Source: Callaeas wilsoni (Eukaryota; Chordata; Aves; Passeriformes; Callaeidae). Taken from it: 64,000 nucleotides of DNA. Position 1 is the first letter of the stretch; every line of letters begins with the position of its first letter. This document shows, piece by piece, positions 47,001-60,277 of this stretch. The stretch covers positions 186,001 through 250,000 of the forward strand of contig VWPU01001233.1 of NCBI GenBank assembly GCA_013398955.1. The letters are read 5' to 3'. The position numbers and the translations under genes were made by a program. The notes beneath the pieces are model-generated. The model was given only the letters and a program-made list of their open reading frames with translations, ran no database searches and was not told the origin of the DNA.

Positions 47001-49959
47001 TTATCTAGAAAGGTTAGCCCTTCTTCCTTTACAGAAGCTGGTGCAGCATTTCCTCTCCTGGAAGTGCTGCCTTCCACAGGTAGCACAAGCATGTGTTCTT
47101 TTAGAGCTTTTTCCCAATGAGTCAGCTGTGCCACTCTAGCATTGTTTTTCAAGTAATGCCTCAAATACCTACATCTCCAAAAGCAGAGACATGGAAGAAA
47201 CCCTTTATGGGTGGGTAACCAGTGTTGGCTTCCTCAGTCCTGCCTGCCTTTCCTAAAATGGTCTTTGAAGTGCTGTTTTGGTTTTTTTTTTCCAAAAAGT
47301 ACATGATTGTAATTAAGAGAGAAAAATGAGCTGTTAGTCAGAAACAAACTATTTGCTCTAACAGCTCAGATACACCTGGGGCTGTGATTGCCATATGTGA
47401 TACATCCATATTAAACAGCATATGGGCAGGCCTTTCTTTTCACAGTTGCCTTTATCATTAAAAATTAGTATCATTCTTGCACAGATGGCTCCAGCCCAAG
47501 CTGAGCCTGGATGACTCAGTTGTCCACTACATCCTCAATTATGTTTGGTGCTGAAGAGGAAAGGTACTCAGCTTCCATCTGCGAGCAGGATATGCTGAGT
47601 ACTTTTTGTGCCCTATCACTGGACCTGTTCTTATAAAATAGAAATGCCAGTGATTAATATACTGGCAACACTTTTATAAAGGATACTAGCTACTGATTTC
47701 AGAGGTTTTAATAGGAAGAAGTACATCAGATTCAATTGGGATTCACAGAGGTAATGTAGTTTATGAAGTTGCTGTAAAGCTGTTTTCTTCTCTTCCTTGA
47801 GTGTTCCAGATTCACAGAACATATCCAAGAACCTGTGTCTACATGAAGTTTCTTCAGGGCACCGTCATGGTATGACATTACAGCTGTACCTCCAGGCAGT
47901 TGTATGTCCTCATGTATGTTTGCTGTGGCCTTTCAGGCACAAAAATCAATGCAATTCTGTCGACTTCAGGGCCTTGTCAGGTCACATACCTGTTTTGGCA
48001 GCAGCCTGTGCTTGTCTCATTCTGTTTAGGTCTCATTGTGGATTAGTACCACCTAAGGACTTAAGAAAGCAAATGTTAGAGGCAAACAGCAGCATTACAG
48101 AAGCCTCTGACAGTGAGGTAAGGATAAAGTCAGAGATCAGTGGGAAGTATTGTTTTCTTGGGCATTTTATGCAGTCATACCCCTAACCTCACCTTCAAAA
48201 GCTACAGCCAACTTTCAATCATGGAGCAATACTTCCTGGTGTAAGGATTTCTTTTTTAAACTTCAAGACAGTAAAATCTTGCAGATTGAAAGTATTGTAT
48301 TTGGAATTCAGATTTCTTGCAGTAAAGAACAGATGTAAATTCAGAAAAGTGATTAACAGATAATTCTTTCAGTGCAAAGGAAGATAATCGTTGAAAGAAA
48401 CATGAATTACTTGAAAAGGAAGGGAGATAATAGGTAAAATTCCTCCAGTTTTATGTCAGGTAGTTCAGGAGATGTTTCATGAACAAAGCTGCTACTATAA
48501 AGTTGGCAACTTCCATGGGAGCAAGTGCGCAGAAAACTGAAAATAGGAACAACCTTAGATACTGAATTTTAATATACTGCTGCATGTCTATGAGAGATCT
48601 TGGAAATGCATTACATCGTCCAGGAATCCTGGTCCCATCTCCACTGAATTTTCCATAAAGTTATTCAAACTCTTTCCTAAAAAAAAATTCAGATGTCCAT
48701 AGGAGCAAAGCTCCAAAGTTCAGTAGGTGAGAGATGTGGGCTAAGAAGTGACAGCACACAAGGGCTGGTATGCTAGAAACACTAACATACAAAGAAGAGC
48801 TGACTTCAGGATGGGGACAGGATTCCTTCAGCAAAATTTTACTTCATTCAAGCCTTGGAAGTCCTGTACTTTTAATCAGTTCCATTTTCTCTGACCTATC
48901 ATCCTAATGTACACACACATGCACACACATCCCGCTCTCTTGCCCTTACCTTAAAATATCCTTAAAAATGAATAATCTTCCTTAATCTGAATATGGAAGA
49001 CTGTAAGCTCTTTGAAGAAATGGGATGTGATATTTAAACACGGAGTTTACCTGAACTCCCAGTTTTACTTCGGAAGAATGAGAGCTTATAAGAAGTTTTC
49101 CATTCTCTTAACAGACTGGCTTCAACACAGAGATTGATTCTGGCCTGTGTTAATTTGGTGAGATCCCTATCTTTATCTCATGCTAATGGCATCTCCACCT
49201 GGGTGGCTTCAGTGGTTTCTGGGAGATCTCTTCTAAATAGCATGTGACAGAACAGATGTTATTAAATGTGAGTAAGAGCACTGGAATCTGGGTCTGTATC
49301 AAGGTTAGAATCTTGGCTGAAACCTCTTGAAAATGGATTAGGCTTTCACAGTCCTTTTCTATGTCATCGCTGATTGTTTTCTGCCAGCTGCCATGCTGCA
49401 TTTCTCTTTGGTTGTCCATGTTCCTCGGCTTCCCTACCCTCCAGGTTTACCATTCTTTGTCTTTGACTCCTTGTCCCAACTCCTTTTCCTTTCCAAGGAA
49501 ATGATGAGATACTGAAGAGAGTTTAGCTAGTTTCAAGACATTCAGAGAGACCTGAATCACTCTGAAATATCTCAATGTTCATATTGAGAATATCTAGCTG
49601 AGCCATTTACTCTAATTCTAATTTGAGGTGTCCTGATCTCTACTCTGGCTACCAGAAATAAACTTTATTGAGGCAGGAGCAGATGAGACACCTATAGCCT
49701 GACACAACAGTCATAGAAATATAATTGATTTCCACAAGAAAGCCTGATCCTCCAGCATTGAAGGCTCATGTTCAAAGAAGCTTAAAACCTTTGTCAACTG
49801 CACATAGATAAAAGGAAAGCAAGTGATGTGATGGATGGCTTATTCCCTGGTGTGTTCATTTGGAACAGTGCATTTCAAAGGGGCTTCATTCACTGAAAGC
49901 TTAGAATTTTTCTGCTTATTCCATGGGTCAGAAGGGGATATGAATATATTAAGACCGGT
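44065..49959. other. Non-coding stretch
   Basis: About 5.9 kb with no gene or repeat I can name. The segments 45830-46070 and 46690-46870 are richer in GC than their surroundings. A short interrupted (CA)n lies at 48909-48929. The frame open for 129 codons at 47797-48186 has no ATG at its start and no domain. Confidence 0.55.
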
Positions 49960-51500
49960 TGAATGGCTGTCCTGGGTCAGATCATCTATCCATCTCACCC
50001 AAGTACCCTGCTACCAAAAGTACCTATGAACAGACTTCTCAGGAATAATAAGAAGTGGCAAACACTTGTGAAACTTCCTCCTGAATCTCTTTCAGGCCCC
50101 AAATCTTTCCACTTCAGGGATTTCCTGGTTATTCAATATATGTGTAATAGTTATTGTATTTCTCTTCCATGTACATGTGCACTTTGAACCCATGCCAATT
50201 TTTAGCACCCCTAAGTAATTTAGCAACAAGTTTTCCAGTCTACTGTTTACTGTGTGAGAAATCAAAATGTTGTGTTTGTACTGGACCCGGCTGATGTTAT
50301 CTTTATTTGATGCTCTCCAGTTCTTGTACTAAAAGACACTGAACATCAATTCCTATCTCTCCATGACACAATTATTTTGTGTATACCACATCATCCACAG
50401 TTATCCCTTTTCCAGACTGCAATGTTTAGCCTTAGTATGACATGGCTTTCATGCCCTTGATTATCCATCCTTGTTGCCTTTCTGTCAGCCTCCTCTAAGG
50501 CTGAAGTAACAAACCATGGATTTATACAGTCACAAAATAGTGTTACATTGTGTTCTGCATTCTTTTTCTAATAATGCCAAAATTTTGAGTTCCTCTGTTG
50601 ACTGCATCTGGATATTGAAGTGTTGTTTCAATGGAGCCACTTGCAAGAGCCCCAGGACCTCCAGAGCTATGAAAAGTGTGTGAAGTAAGGATTATCTTTT
50701 CCATGCGCCTCAGTTTTCTTATAGCTGTACCAAACATCTTCTGTCATTTTATTACACATCCTGTTTCTCAGTCTTGCTCTAAGACTTTGTGCAGTCAGCC
50801 TGCAGTCTGACTGGTAAAGGTGCTGTCACAAACAAGTTTTTTTGTTCCACTATTCCACCACTATATCCACCATTTCCAGGTTTTCTTATGAATATATTAA
50901 ACAGTAGAGGTCTCAGCACAGACCCCTGAAAAATTCCTCTTGATTCTTCCCTCTATTGAAAGAACTGATGATTTGTTCTCTTTCCTGTCTTATAACCATG
51001 CAAGACCTTCCCTTTAAGAGCTGCATTTGTTGAAGGTCTTTCTCAAAGCCTTCTGGAATTAAAAATGGGCTGTATTGTTCAGATAACCCTGTCCCATACA
51101 TACGCTTGTTGACATCATAAAAAAAGCAGGATTATGACCTTTTATATAAAGCTTCACTGACTCTATCAGTATAGATTATTTATGGTCCAACGCTTATGCA
51201 GTTGTCTGCTAACCCTTTATATTTTCTCCTCGTTTGTCCAATATGGACATCAGTCTGATATTCCTGTAATTCTCCACTGGGACCTCTGCATCACATATGT
51301 TATCCTCCAGTTCTTAGTACCAGACTGTTTTAAATGAAAGGTTACACAAGTCTCCAGCAATTCAGCTATTTCATCCTTGAATTGCTTTAAAACTCATGAG
51401 TGATTACCATCTGGTCTTGGCAATGTGTTACTGCTCTTTATATCATTTTTCCCCAACTCTTTCTGTAATCACTTCAGTATCAGTTATGACCTAAACTAAC
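49960..51500 (-). mobile_element. Ancient CR1-family LINE, reverse-transcriptase to 3' region
   Basis: About 1.5 kb collinear, by eye, with the antisense of the old CR1 type common in turtles and crocodilians. Landmarks on the plus strand in order: ggtcagatcatctatccatctcacccaag (3' end), gttgcctttctgtcagcctc, accatggatttatacagt, tcctctgttgactgcatctgg, cttatgaatatattaaacagtagagg, cagcacagacccctg, tgctaaccctttatattttctcc, accagactgttttaaatgaaaggttacac, and gattaccatctggtcttgg. On the minus strand the first catalytic region of reverse transcriptase is still legible as FQKAL at about 51044-51058, where FQKAF is expected. Every frame is broken, and divergence is much higher than in the plus-strand CR1 copies, so it is an old insertion. 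Ends are approximate. Confidence 0.78.
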
Positions 51501-51507
51501 CCAAGAA

Positions 51508-51611
51508 TCTCTCTTTACTCCAGGGTAGAGTAACTCTAGCTGGTAGAGTTACCAGAGAGGTACCATCCATCACATCACCTGCTTTCCTGGTACTCTCTCT
51601 TTACTCCAGGG
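51508..51611. repeat. 18-bp direct repeats flanking a 68-bp segment with a hairpin
   Basis: tctctctttactccaggg occurs at 51508-51525 and its last 18 bases recur at 51594-51611. Between them, gtaactcta (51530-51538) and its exact reverse complement (51544-51552) form a 9-bp hairpin with loop gctgg. This could be a local duplication or the footprint of a small insertion. Confidence 0.75.
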
Positions 51612-54600
51612 CATAGAGCAGCTGAGTGACTAACGCATTTTGGAAAGCAGGGATTGTGCTGCTGATGTTTGCTTTGGGCTGGGCTATGGTTTGGTTATAT
51701 TGCATCTGGCAGCCAGTAATTGCATGTGTAAAGGAACTGTGTAGAGGAATGTAATAGTGTACTGGTGAGAGGGTCACTTGTCATCACTAATTGTTGGGGT
51801 GGCTGTGCTTGGAACACTGGCTGCATGAAGCCAGGAGCACCAGCACTGAGGTAGCCCACCCGGTTACACCCACGAGCATCTGGTGCCTTGCTACAAACCC
51901 ACAGTGACTCCCTGGAAGTAGAGACACTAGTGAGCATTGCAGGTGCAGGTTAAGAAGCAGGAGCTACATGCTATGTGGTGATGGGTCCCAAGGAGTGAGA
52001 TTTTGCCAAGAAGGCAAAATCTTTCCTTCTTGCAGCCTAACTACAGCCTCCAGAGAGCTTGCAGCTTAGAACAGAATGCACAGGAGCAGGGCATCACATA
52101 CAGCTCTTCATGAGAGCAGTTACAAATGGCTTTCTTTATGCTTAGATGTACTCAGAAACCAAGAATTTAAAGTAGGGATAACATCCTCTTTGTGTTATGC
52201 TGGTCTCAGTTTAGGCTGGGTCCTCGTGTTGCAGCAGCAGGCATTGCATTTGGTCAGTTCAGGGGGTTGAATCTGCACCAGGAGCTTCCACAGCTCCTTC
52301 TGCCTCCAACCCAGATGAACAAGGAAAGGCTGAAGAGAAAGAACACTGTAGAGCAGTGAGGGGTGCCTGTGCTTCCCTGGAGGTGAGAGTGGCCTGAGAG
52401 AATGTCTTACCAGCTGATTTCTCCCTGAGTCAGCAGAGCCAGCCTTCATGACTTCCAGGTCTCATTCTTTTTCTCTTTGCTTTATAATAAAGGAGAACGC
52501 TTGAGTCAGTTCATACTGTTCCTTCAAGTTTCTTTTTTTCACTGTCTCTACAGTGAAAAGATTATAAACCTTTTCCTGTCAGCTTTCAGCTCCATGTTGC
52601 TTCTGGCTCTCTAAGTTGCAAAGGTGGAAGGCCCTAAAAGCATCAAAAACAAATTCCTGGATATATATTTGTATAATTTACCAAACTGATCTCTCAGAGA
52701 GAATCGTCTCTCTCCAAACAAGAGCAGAGTAGTGTGGAGTAAGACTTTTTGATCAAGAAATAATAGTGGCTACTGATAGATGACTTAAGTGAGTTTTCAT
52801 CATCAAGCTAAAACACAACAGTTAAGATAAGGCTTAATAACAGGCGAGTTTTGTACTTAATAACACATTACACTGAACTGATCTCTTGATGGTCCATTAG
52901 TCCCATCAACCCACAGCTGGTTTCATGTTTTAATGAGAATTGCTTAACAAGTGGGCTGTGCTCTGGATGGTACTGAAATGTGTTTGCACTGTGGCAACCC
53001 CATATAATTTAAAATAAAAATCTGGTTTGGATGTAGCACTACCTTAAAACCCTAACCCTCTCCTGCTGTACATAGCTAACAGTGGAAGGACTGGTGAAAA
53101 ATAGTATGAAATTGCAGGGAGATTTATATTAAACTTATAGACTAAAAGGTAGAAAGAGAAAGAGAGAATGAGATTTCAGAGAAGTGGAAAAATCGTGATG
53201 AAAAATGACAGTAAGTTTCTTTGAGGGCCAGAGCCATTTCCCGGCCTTCAGCCACCTGAGAGGTAGACAAGCAGTCTCCAGTGCTGTATCACTCTTGTCC
53301 AGGGTAAAAATATGTTTTCAACTCCCACCTCAATAGAGAATGAACTGCCCTGTTAGAGGTGTTTACATTCTGTGTGGATGGCGGAAGCTAGGCCAATAGC
53401 TTGGATGGCTAAATTTGGCAGACTTGAACTCCAGACCTAGTCTAGTCGAGTGAGGCTTTTAGAATTCAGCTTTTGTAAAAGCAGCCATGCAATTCAGTAT
53501 GTGGCAGTATGTGTGTGACATGCCACTGACTTGAAGGTACTTTTTTCATCTTGAAATTAATGCAAGTCCTTAAGTTATCCTCTGTGAAGATGTTGCAAAT
53601 CTTTATTGTTGGCTTTGGGTCTTTCCCTGATTCCAGGTTTAATGTCTTGGGATAGCTGGGAGGACACTTGCTAAAATGTTAGCAGTTGTGCTTGCAGACA
53701 CTCTGAATTCCACCTGGAGAGCTGGATGCTTTTATGACTCTAAAACTGTCTCTCTCAGTTTAATTTCAGAGTCTAACTTTTCCCATTATATACAAACAAT
53801 GATACCTGAGTTGTAGGTGTGTTGCAAAGATTAACGGATTAGTGCTTCAAAAATGTTATAGAAAATGTAAGAATGTCTTAGAAAATTCTGTGTTCAGTTG
53901 TTTTCTGTATTTTTTAACTTTTAAAGATTGATCACCACATTAATTGAACCAACTAATTAAAGCAATCTTGTAGTGTAATTTACAATCTCCTAGTAAATCT
54001 CTTTTGAGTTGGATCTCAAAGATTTCTTCATTTTGCTCTTTTCTTTGTCTTGCTCTCTTGACAAACTGTAGCACAGCACCTGTTTAGCACATGTTCCGGC
54101 TTTTCTTGGGACAGTCTGTGCTGGGAGCGGACTCACAATACTGATAAATAATAAGTATTTCCAAGCTCTTATTCCCACATGCTGCTCGCAGATGGACCAA
54201 CAGTCAAATCCTTCTTTGCTCCCTTGCTAGACTAAAATTGGCGCTCAGCATACCCTCTTTTTTCAAACGTCAAAATGCCCCTGATACCCAAGGAACAGGT
54301 GGGCAGCCTGTAGGTAGTAAACCTGCAGTTAACGGAGATCAAATTTCAAGTGTCTCACCTCTCTTTTTCTTACCCTTTCCCCACATCATGCACATAAAAG
54401 TTCTGACATATCTTTCCGTTGCCTCTCAGCTAAAACACCTCTTAAGCTTCTACAGTAGGAAAAGGCTGAACAGGGCCAAAACAAGAGTGGCTTGAAGAAA
54501 ATTGTGTGGGAAAACTGAAAAAAAATTGTAGATGCAGTGAAAAGGGTGAGGCAGATTTTTTCCTTACAGCCACATTTTTGCCCCCTTTATTCATATTTGC

Positions 54601-55938
54601 TATTATTCCTCACAATAAGAGTTTTTGGACAATAGTTCATTAACAAAATTGTCTCCTGGAAGCTATTTCAGTATGGAAAACTGAGACTCTCATCTGGAGT
54701 TACACAAAACTTTGTGGTTGGATTCACACGCAAACACTTTTTTTGGCTCAGAAGTCATTGGTTTTCAGATTTCCTTTGTTCCCGTTGTACCTTTCCTAAC
54801 AGCTGATTTTGAGATGATTTGATGAATACCCAGCTCAGTACAGAGTGCTTAGGTCCCCCCATAGGCTGGCATCACTTGTCTCTCAGGGCTTACTCTGAAT
54901 GCTGTGTTTCAGATCACAAATGCTACATTGGAAACCCATTCAAAGCATCCAAGGCCACGGAACACATAATAGGTTTTGCTATAAACTATATGTTGGGCAG
55001 TCTCTGTTGTAAGGGAGCTGACTTCTCTATGCTTTAAAATTATGTTTAAAACGTGCTGAAGTCTGTGTTCCAAGCTACAGTTTAGGTAAAGGTCAATTCC
55101 TTAGATGATCTGTAAACATTTAATCAAAATCTGGTTTTACTTTAAGGCTCTTTGTCATATTTCAGAACTGTCCACTAAATGTAGTTTTAGTATAGATTCA
55201 TGGTTTGGATTGCTATCAAGTGCATTTCTAGCTCTTTAGAATTGCTTTATTTCAAACGGGAGCCAACTCTTTACTACAGAACATTGATCTGAATTTCTAA
55301 AGAGACTTAGACGGAAAACGGTTTTGAAAAAGAAAAAAGGTTTATTTAGTAACTGAAAAGGCTCGCTCAGCAGATCAGAGATCAGCTTCAACCACTCAGG
55401 CTAGACAGATATATGCCTACAGTCACATACGATTGCTTACCTAATATTACACAAACTGTAGTGTAAAAATTACTGTTTGTCTTCTAGATTTGCTCATATT
55501 TTTTTCTGAGTCAGTCCATAAAGACATACAGTTGTTTGCATATTTTTGCAAAAGAAGCCTGCATGTCTTGACAAACAGAACATTATCTTGGTGGTTTCAG
55601 TGTTACAGGCTATTAGATTCCCTGATGTTTACCCTTTATCATTTCTGTCATGAAAAGCAGAGTTGAAAAGTACATGTACTGATTTCCCATAAGCATACTG
55701 TGGTTGAATTGTGGCTAAATTGCTAAATTTTTTAGGAAATTTGGAAAGAATGTATTTTCTTCCTATATTTTAAAGTTTTATCTCTACTTTTAATCTCTGT
55801 ATCTCAACACAGGTCTTCTTCAATGGGTGTTCCAATTTGATGTTTTCTTCCAGTCTTAGAGCCTGGGGTGTGTAAGGAAGCAGCAGTTAGGAAGTACATA
55901 GACAGTCTTTTCTAAGGAAGGTCTTTGAACTTGAGACC
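51612..55938. other. Non-coding stretch
   Basis: Contains the hairpin at 51998-52022 and a purine-rich run at 53148-53172. The bulk is unique-looking and carries no supported gene. Confidence 0.55.
51998..52022. repeat. 10-bp perfect hairpin with 5-base loop
   Basis: agattttgcc at 51998-52007 and its reverse complement at 52013-52022 flank aagaa. It resembles a stem-loop terminator in shape, but this is vertebrate DNA, so no such role is expected. Confidence 0.85.
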
Positions 55939-56049
55939 TGCCAAGGCAATTCTCCTATGGTTTCTGGATGCTTCCTTTTCCCAGGGGACCAGTGGCCCAG
56001 AGCTCAGTGTAACTGTGATGGCAATGGAGACCTTCCAATTGCCTTGGCA
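55939..56049. repeat. 13-bp perfect inverted repeat, 85 bp apart
   Basis: tgccaaggcaatt at 55939-55951 is exactly mirrored by aattgccttggca at 56037-56049. Each arm carries a TGCCAAGG/CCTTGGCA half-site like those bound by NFI (TTGGC) factors. The centre shows no obvious coding content. Confidence 0.85.
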
Positions 56050-59000
56050 AGTATGCGAAATTTAGAATAATATTAATATTGTTACCTTATTCCTCTTTCC
56101 ACATCCCTTGTAAAGGAAAGTGTTTCTCTTCATGAGATTAAATCTAAAAAACAGGTTTTGATTGTGTCAGTTTGATATTTAAAGTGGACCACAAAAATGG
56201 AATGCACACCACAGACAAGCCCATAGGAAATAAAAAGCAGAAGAACATAAGCTGTGTAGTAATGAAGAAAATTAAAATGGTTTTCTGAAAAATAATACTC
56301 TTTCTATGTAATAAATTAAGTGGTTTGTTTTTCTTTGCTTTCTACCTTTCGTTACGTATTTTTGAGCTATAGAGAAACCTTTGTGGTCCCTCTGCATATT
56401 TCTAAGAACCTATTCCTTTTGTCTATTATGAAGAAGATTGTAAGCACACCATCATCAGATAGATACTTTCATATGGATTAGTGATTAATGCTCCTTACTG
56501 TAACTGGAATGGCTAGATGCCTACTAATGCACTTCCAAATATTCCCAAAGATGGCTGTGAAGACACTCTCCAGATTGGCATTCAGAACGTAATGACCTTA
56601 CAGTAAAAGAAAACTAAATTGGACTGATGGAAATATATTGCCACTGAGTCTTAAATCCAATTCACCTACTGGGTTTCCGTTTAATTTCTGTTTGCTGGAT
56701 AATGAAGGATTGACTTCTAGCATTCATTATAGCAAGGCATTATAGTTACGAGTGAGAAAACACTCTCATGACAAAACCTTCTATTCAGCTGCATAAAACT
56801 TTCAGAAAAATTACCCTTTGGGCTGAAATTACTTATGTTTTGTTCTCCTTATGTTCTGTTCTCCTCACAGATGTAATTTGTTTTTAAAAAGTATTACAAT
56901 GCTCTCTGGAGGTGATGAGAGAAATACAATTAAAAACAAATAAACAAACAAACAACAAACACCACCTCTCTTCCCTCCCCCACCCCAAAAAAAGAGATTA
57001 TCTTATTGCAGATTGTGATTCTTTGATCATTAAGAAATTACTTAAAATTACAACTTCAGACTTGCTGGGTTTCATGCCCAAGGAGCACAGGAGATTGTTC
57101 TGTGCTTGGAAAAGTTTCATTAGGTAGAAATATCAGCAGAGTCTTGCCAGTTCCACTTGCCTTTTCAAGGCAAACTGTGAGTCATTCTGCAGAAATATGT
57201 TTGAGGTATCTGTGAGTGTTTGTGTTTGTGCAGGCAGTGGGACATTCCATGTTCACAGAACACTGTGTGGCTAATGTATTTTGTGTGTGTAAATATATAT
57301 CCACTGTCATGTAAAGCTATGTTCCAGCACATACTATTTGTGACTATTTGGAGTTCCATTGGAAAAATTGGACCTTGGTATTTATTCTCTTGCTTCTCTC
57401 TTCCTTAATATAGTTTATATTAGAAAAAAGAAGAAAGCAGCATGCTGATGAATTTTCAAGTAAACAGTTAAAGATGAAAGTAAGCGGATAAAAGTGGAAA
57501 GGTGCAGGGAAATAATTTATGAAATAAAGGGGCTTTTTTCAGTATTATTTTCACATTGCCATGGATTTGAGAGAAAATTCATTTAGAATATGAAAATGTA
57601 GCATATGAGGAGAAGTAGAGCCATGAGGAAATTAATTGGTTGTTCCATTCCTTGGTTTTGGAAGGTCGCAGATGTCACTGTAGGAGCTGTGCCCAGGAAC
57701 AACAGTAGTGTCAATGAAATGATTCATAGTACCACAAGAAGAGGCTGCTGCTGCAGTGGGTGAACAGGTGAGAGAAGAGTACTCGGAATTTCACTGGATT
57801 GCCTTTCTGACCGAGACATATTATTTTGGATTATGCAGTATGTCTCTTGCTTATAAAGAGAGACTTTGAGGAATTTTCAAAATCATATGTAGCAACAAAG
57901 CTTTCCAGTCTTTCGAGTCTGTTCATGTCCCTCCATTCTTCTGCAGCTGTCAATAGCACACCATAATGACAGCTTTATACCAAGTCTCTGTGACCAAATA
58001 ATCATATGATTTCCCTTCTATTTGATGTGCACAAGGAAGTTGAATCTACAGGCTGAACCATACTTGGAATAAAGGGAAATTGTGTCTCCTGCAGCCCTAT
58101 TCTATCATTTTGAGGTTAAGCTAAACTCAGAAACCGTAAGGATAGCTTATCTCCATATTTTTGGCTCATCCCTTCCAAGTCTGATGTAATATTTGGGAAT
58201 TTTAGAGTTAAAGAGCTCTGTTTGGCTCTCTGAAAAGGGGGCAGGTCAGTTGTGCTTCCTCTTCAGGTTAAGGATGACATATTTCCAATGGTGATGATGA
58301 TGATAGTCTGTGATCGGAAAGAAATGTTCTTTCTGGAATCAAATTGCAGACCGGATAGAATAGTAAGTCAATAGTAACTGGGGAAAGTAGTTTTCAATAA
58401 GGCCTTGTGATTTTACAGGGAAAAGAAATGAAAGGATACCATCATAAGACACCAGTTCTCAGTAGCGAGAGCTGTTACCCAGGAGACAGGTGATAAACCT
58501 ATAGTAAAGAAAGCAGAATGTAGCAAGAAGAGAGAGAAGGGAGTCAGAATTAGCAGCATACACTGCAAAACCCACCTAAGACACAACAAAACCCAAAGAA
58601 ATGAATCTGTGAATTTCCCTCTGGCCAGTGTCTCTGAATGGAGTTTGAGGCTCCTGCCTAATCTTTTCAGTCGTCATTTCATTGTGCACCAGATGTTTTG
58701 GCATGGCCTCTACCTCAACTTGACAGAGCCCTGAAATGCACAATCACAAATAACGGGGTGGTCATATGATATGTTAAGGTATTTCACTACATCATTGATC
58801 CTTAGTGGTCTAAAAGATCTGGGTTTATACCTCCTGAATGCTTTGGGGTTTATAATTTTTCAACAGAACTGTAAATCAGAGCTAAACTTCAGTGCTCAAT
58901 ACCTAGGATTATAGGACAATTTTTCCTCCAAAGGCTGATCTTTTCAGTCTGTGTCTCAGAACTTGGAGGACATAGCTGTAAGGCATCAAATCTTGATTTA

Positions 59001-60220
59001 TCTCGAAACTGGCAGTGCCCTAGGTTCTTACAGTCACCAGAAATAACCTTGTGCATCTCAGAAAAGATAGCAGAAACATTAGAATGGGAGATGAAATTCT
59101 CTTGTACTTCTTCTGCAATTGAAATTCTTCAGGAAAATAAGCCTTTCTCATTTTAATTACCAATGTTTGAAAAGCAGAGGAGTCCACAAAAAGAAGTACT
59201 CCTTAGCTGCTGTAATCCTCCACCCCAGTGCAAAGCAGACACTGGTTATCTGTGGTATAAATGGCTGAAAAATGCAGTGAAATTTAACAAAAGCTGAAAA
59301 ATCCACTTTTAGAGCTATCACTCTGACCAGAGTTTGCTCTTTTCTGCCTTGCTTTAATGAGAGCTTTGCTTAACAATGGGTGATCCTGAAGGAGACCCAT
59401 GAAAATTTATATTTTATTATTGCCACTTATTATGTCTGAACTCCTTATGAAACCAGTGTCTCACTCCCTCTGTCTTGCTCCAACAGGGTAGAGCACGCTG
59501 TCAGACTTTTCTTTTTCCAGCTCTGAAATATCTAGGTTTGCTGAGAGTTACTGAGTTTTTTCCACCAAGCTCTGAAACACTGATGAGAGCTAACCTGTTT
59601 CAGCCAATGCCCCAGTATGGTCAGTGAGAGCAGCCCACTCTGAAAATGCAGTCCTGGGCTAGCAAATTAGCTCTTACAGATTTTACAAGAATATACTTAG
59701 GCTACCTTCTCCCCCCATGCCTAGATTTACACATTTCTCTGTGTTATGAGATAAAGCAAAACACCCTCAGGAGTCTTCAGCATCCCCTCAAATGGTCTTT
59801 GAACTCACATCATAAATGACAACACCAATAACATGGGTCTAGATGGTTTTTCTTTCCAGGCTTGACATCTATTTCGTGGAACTTGAAGAGCTGAAACAAG
59901 ATTTGTGTTAATAGGAGTGGAAAAGAGTGCTGCACACAATTTGGAGTCTGCTAAGAACTCAGCCAGCTCTGGTTCAGCCACCTCTGGGAATACTTGTCTG
60001 GTGTAGGGACAAGGAGGACAGGGCTGCACTGAGCAATGGTACAAGTGTGACCTGCTGCCAGATTTGTCAGAGACACTCATAGTAACAAAACGTTCACTTC
60101 CAGGTGGGAGGATTTTTAATTTTTTTCAGACTTCTCTATTTAAAGCATAAAGATTTTCTATTGGAATTATTATACAGCTGATGCAAACACATGGTGGCCT
60201 ATGTGCTTGTGGGCATATGC
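56050..60220. other. Non-coding stretch
   Basis: AT-rich unique-looking sequence with a (CAAA)n-like run at 56930-56960 and a short (GAT)n at 58291-58305. No gene or known repeat recognised. Confidence 0.55.
56930..56960. repeat. (CAAA)n/(AAAC)n simple repeat
   Basis: aaacaaataaacaaacaaac with a few more units. Confidence 0.85.
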
Positions 60221-60277
60221 AGTTGTTGATCTCTCCCCACAGTTGTTGATCTCTGCCCACAGTAATTGTTGAACCAG
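60221..60277. repeat. 20-bp tandem duplication plus partial third copy
   Basis: agttgttgatctctccccac (60221-60240) is repeated at 60241-60260 with one substitution (c to g). A degenerate partial third unit (agtaattgttgaacc) follows from 60261. Confidence 0.9.

Noticed and set aside
47797..48186. 129-codon plus-strand gene
   Set aside because: It opens with TTG, shows no domain and has no splice or promoter context.
51998..52022. Rho-independent terminator
   Set aside because: The shape fits, but the window is vertebrate nuclear DNA, where such terminators do not act.
53046..53060. Interstitial telomere repeat
   Set aside because: Only about two ccctaa units; too short to distinguish from chance.
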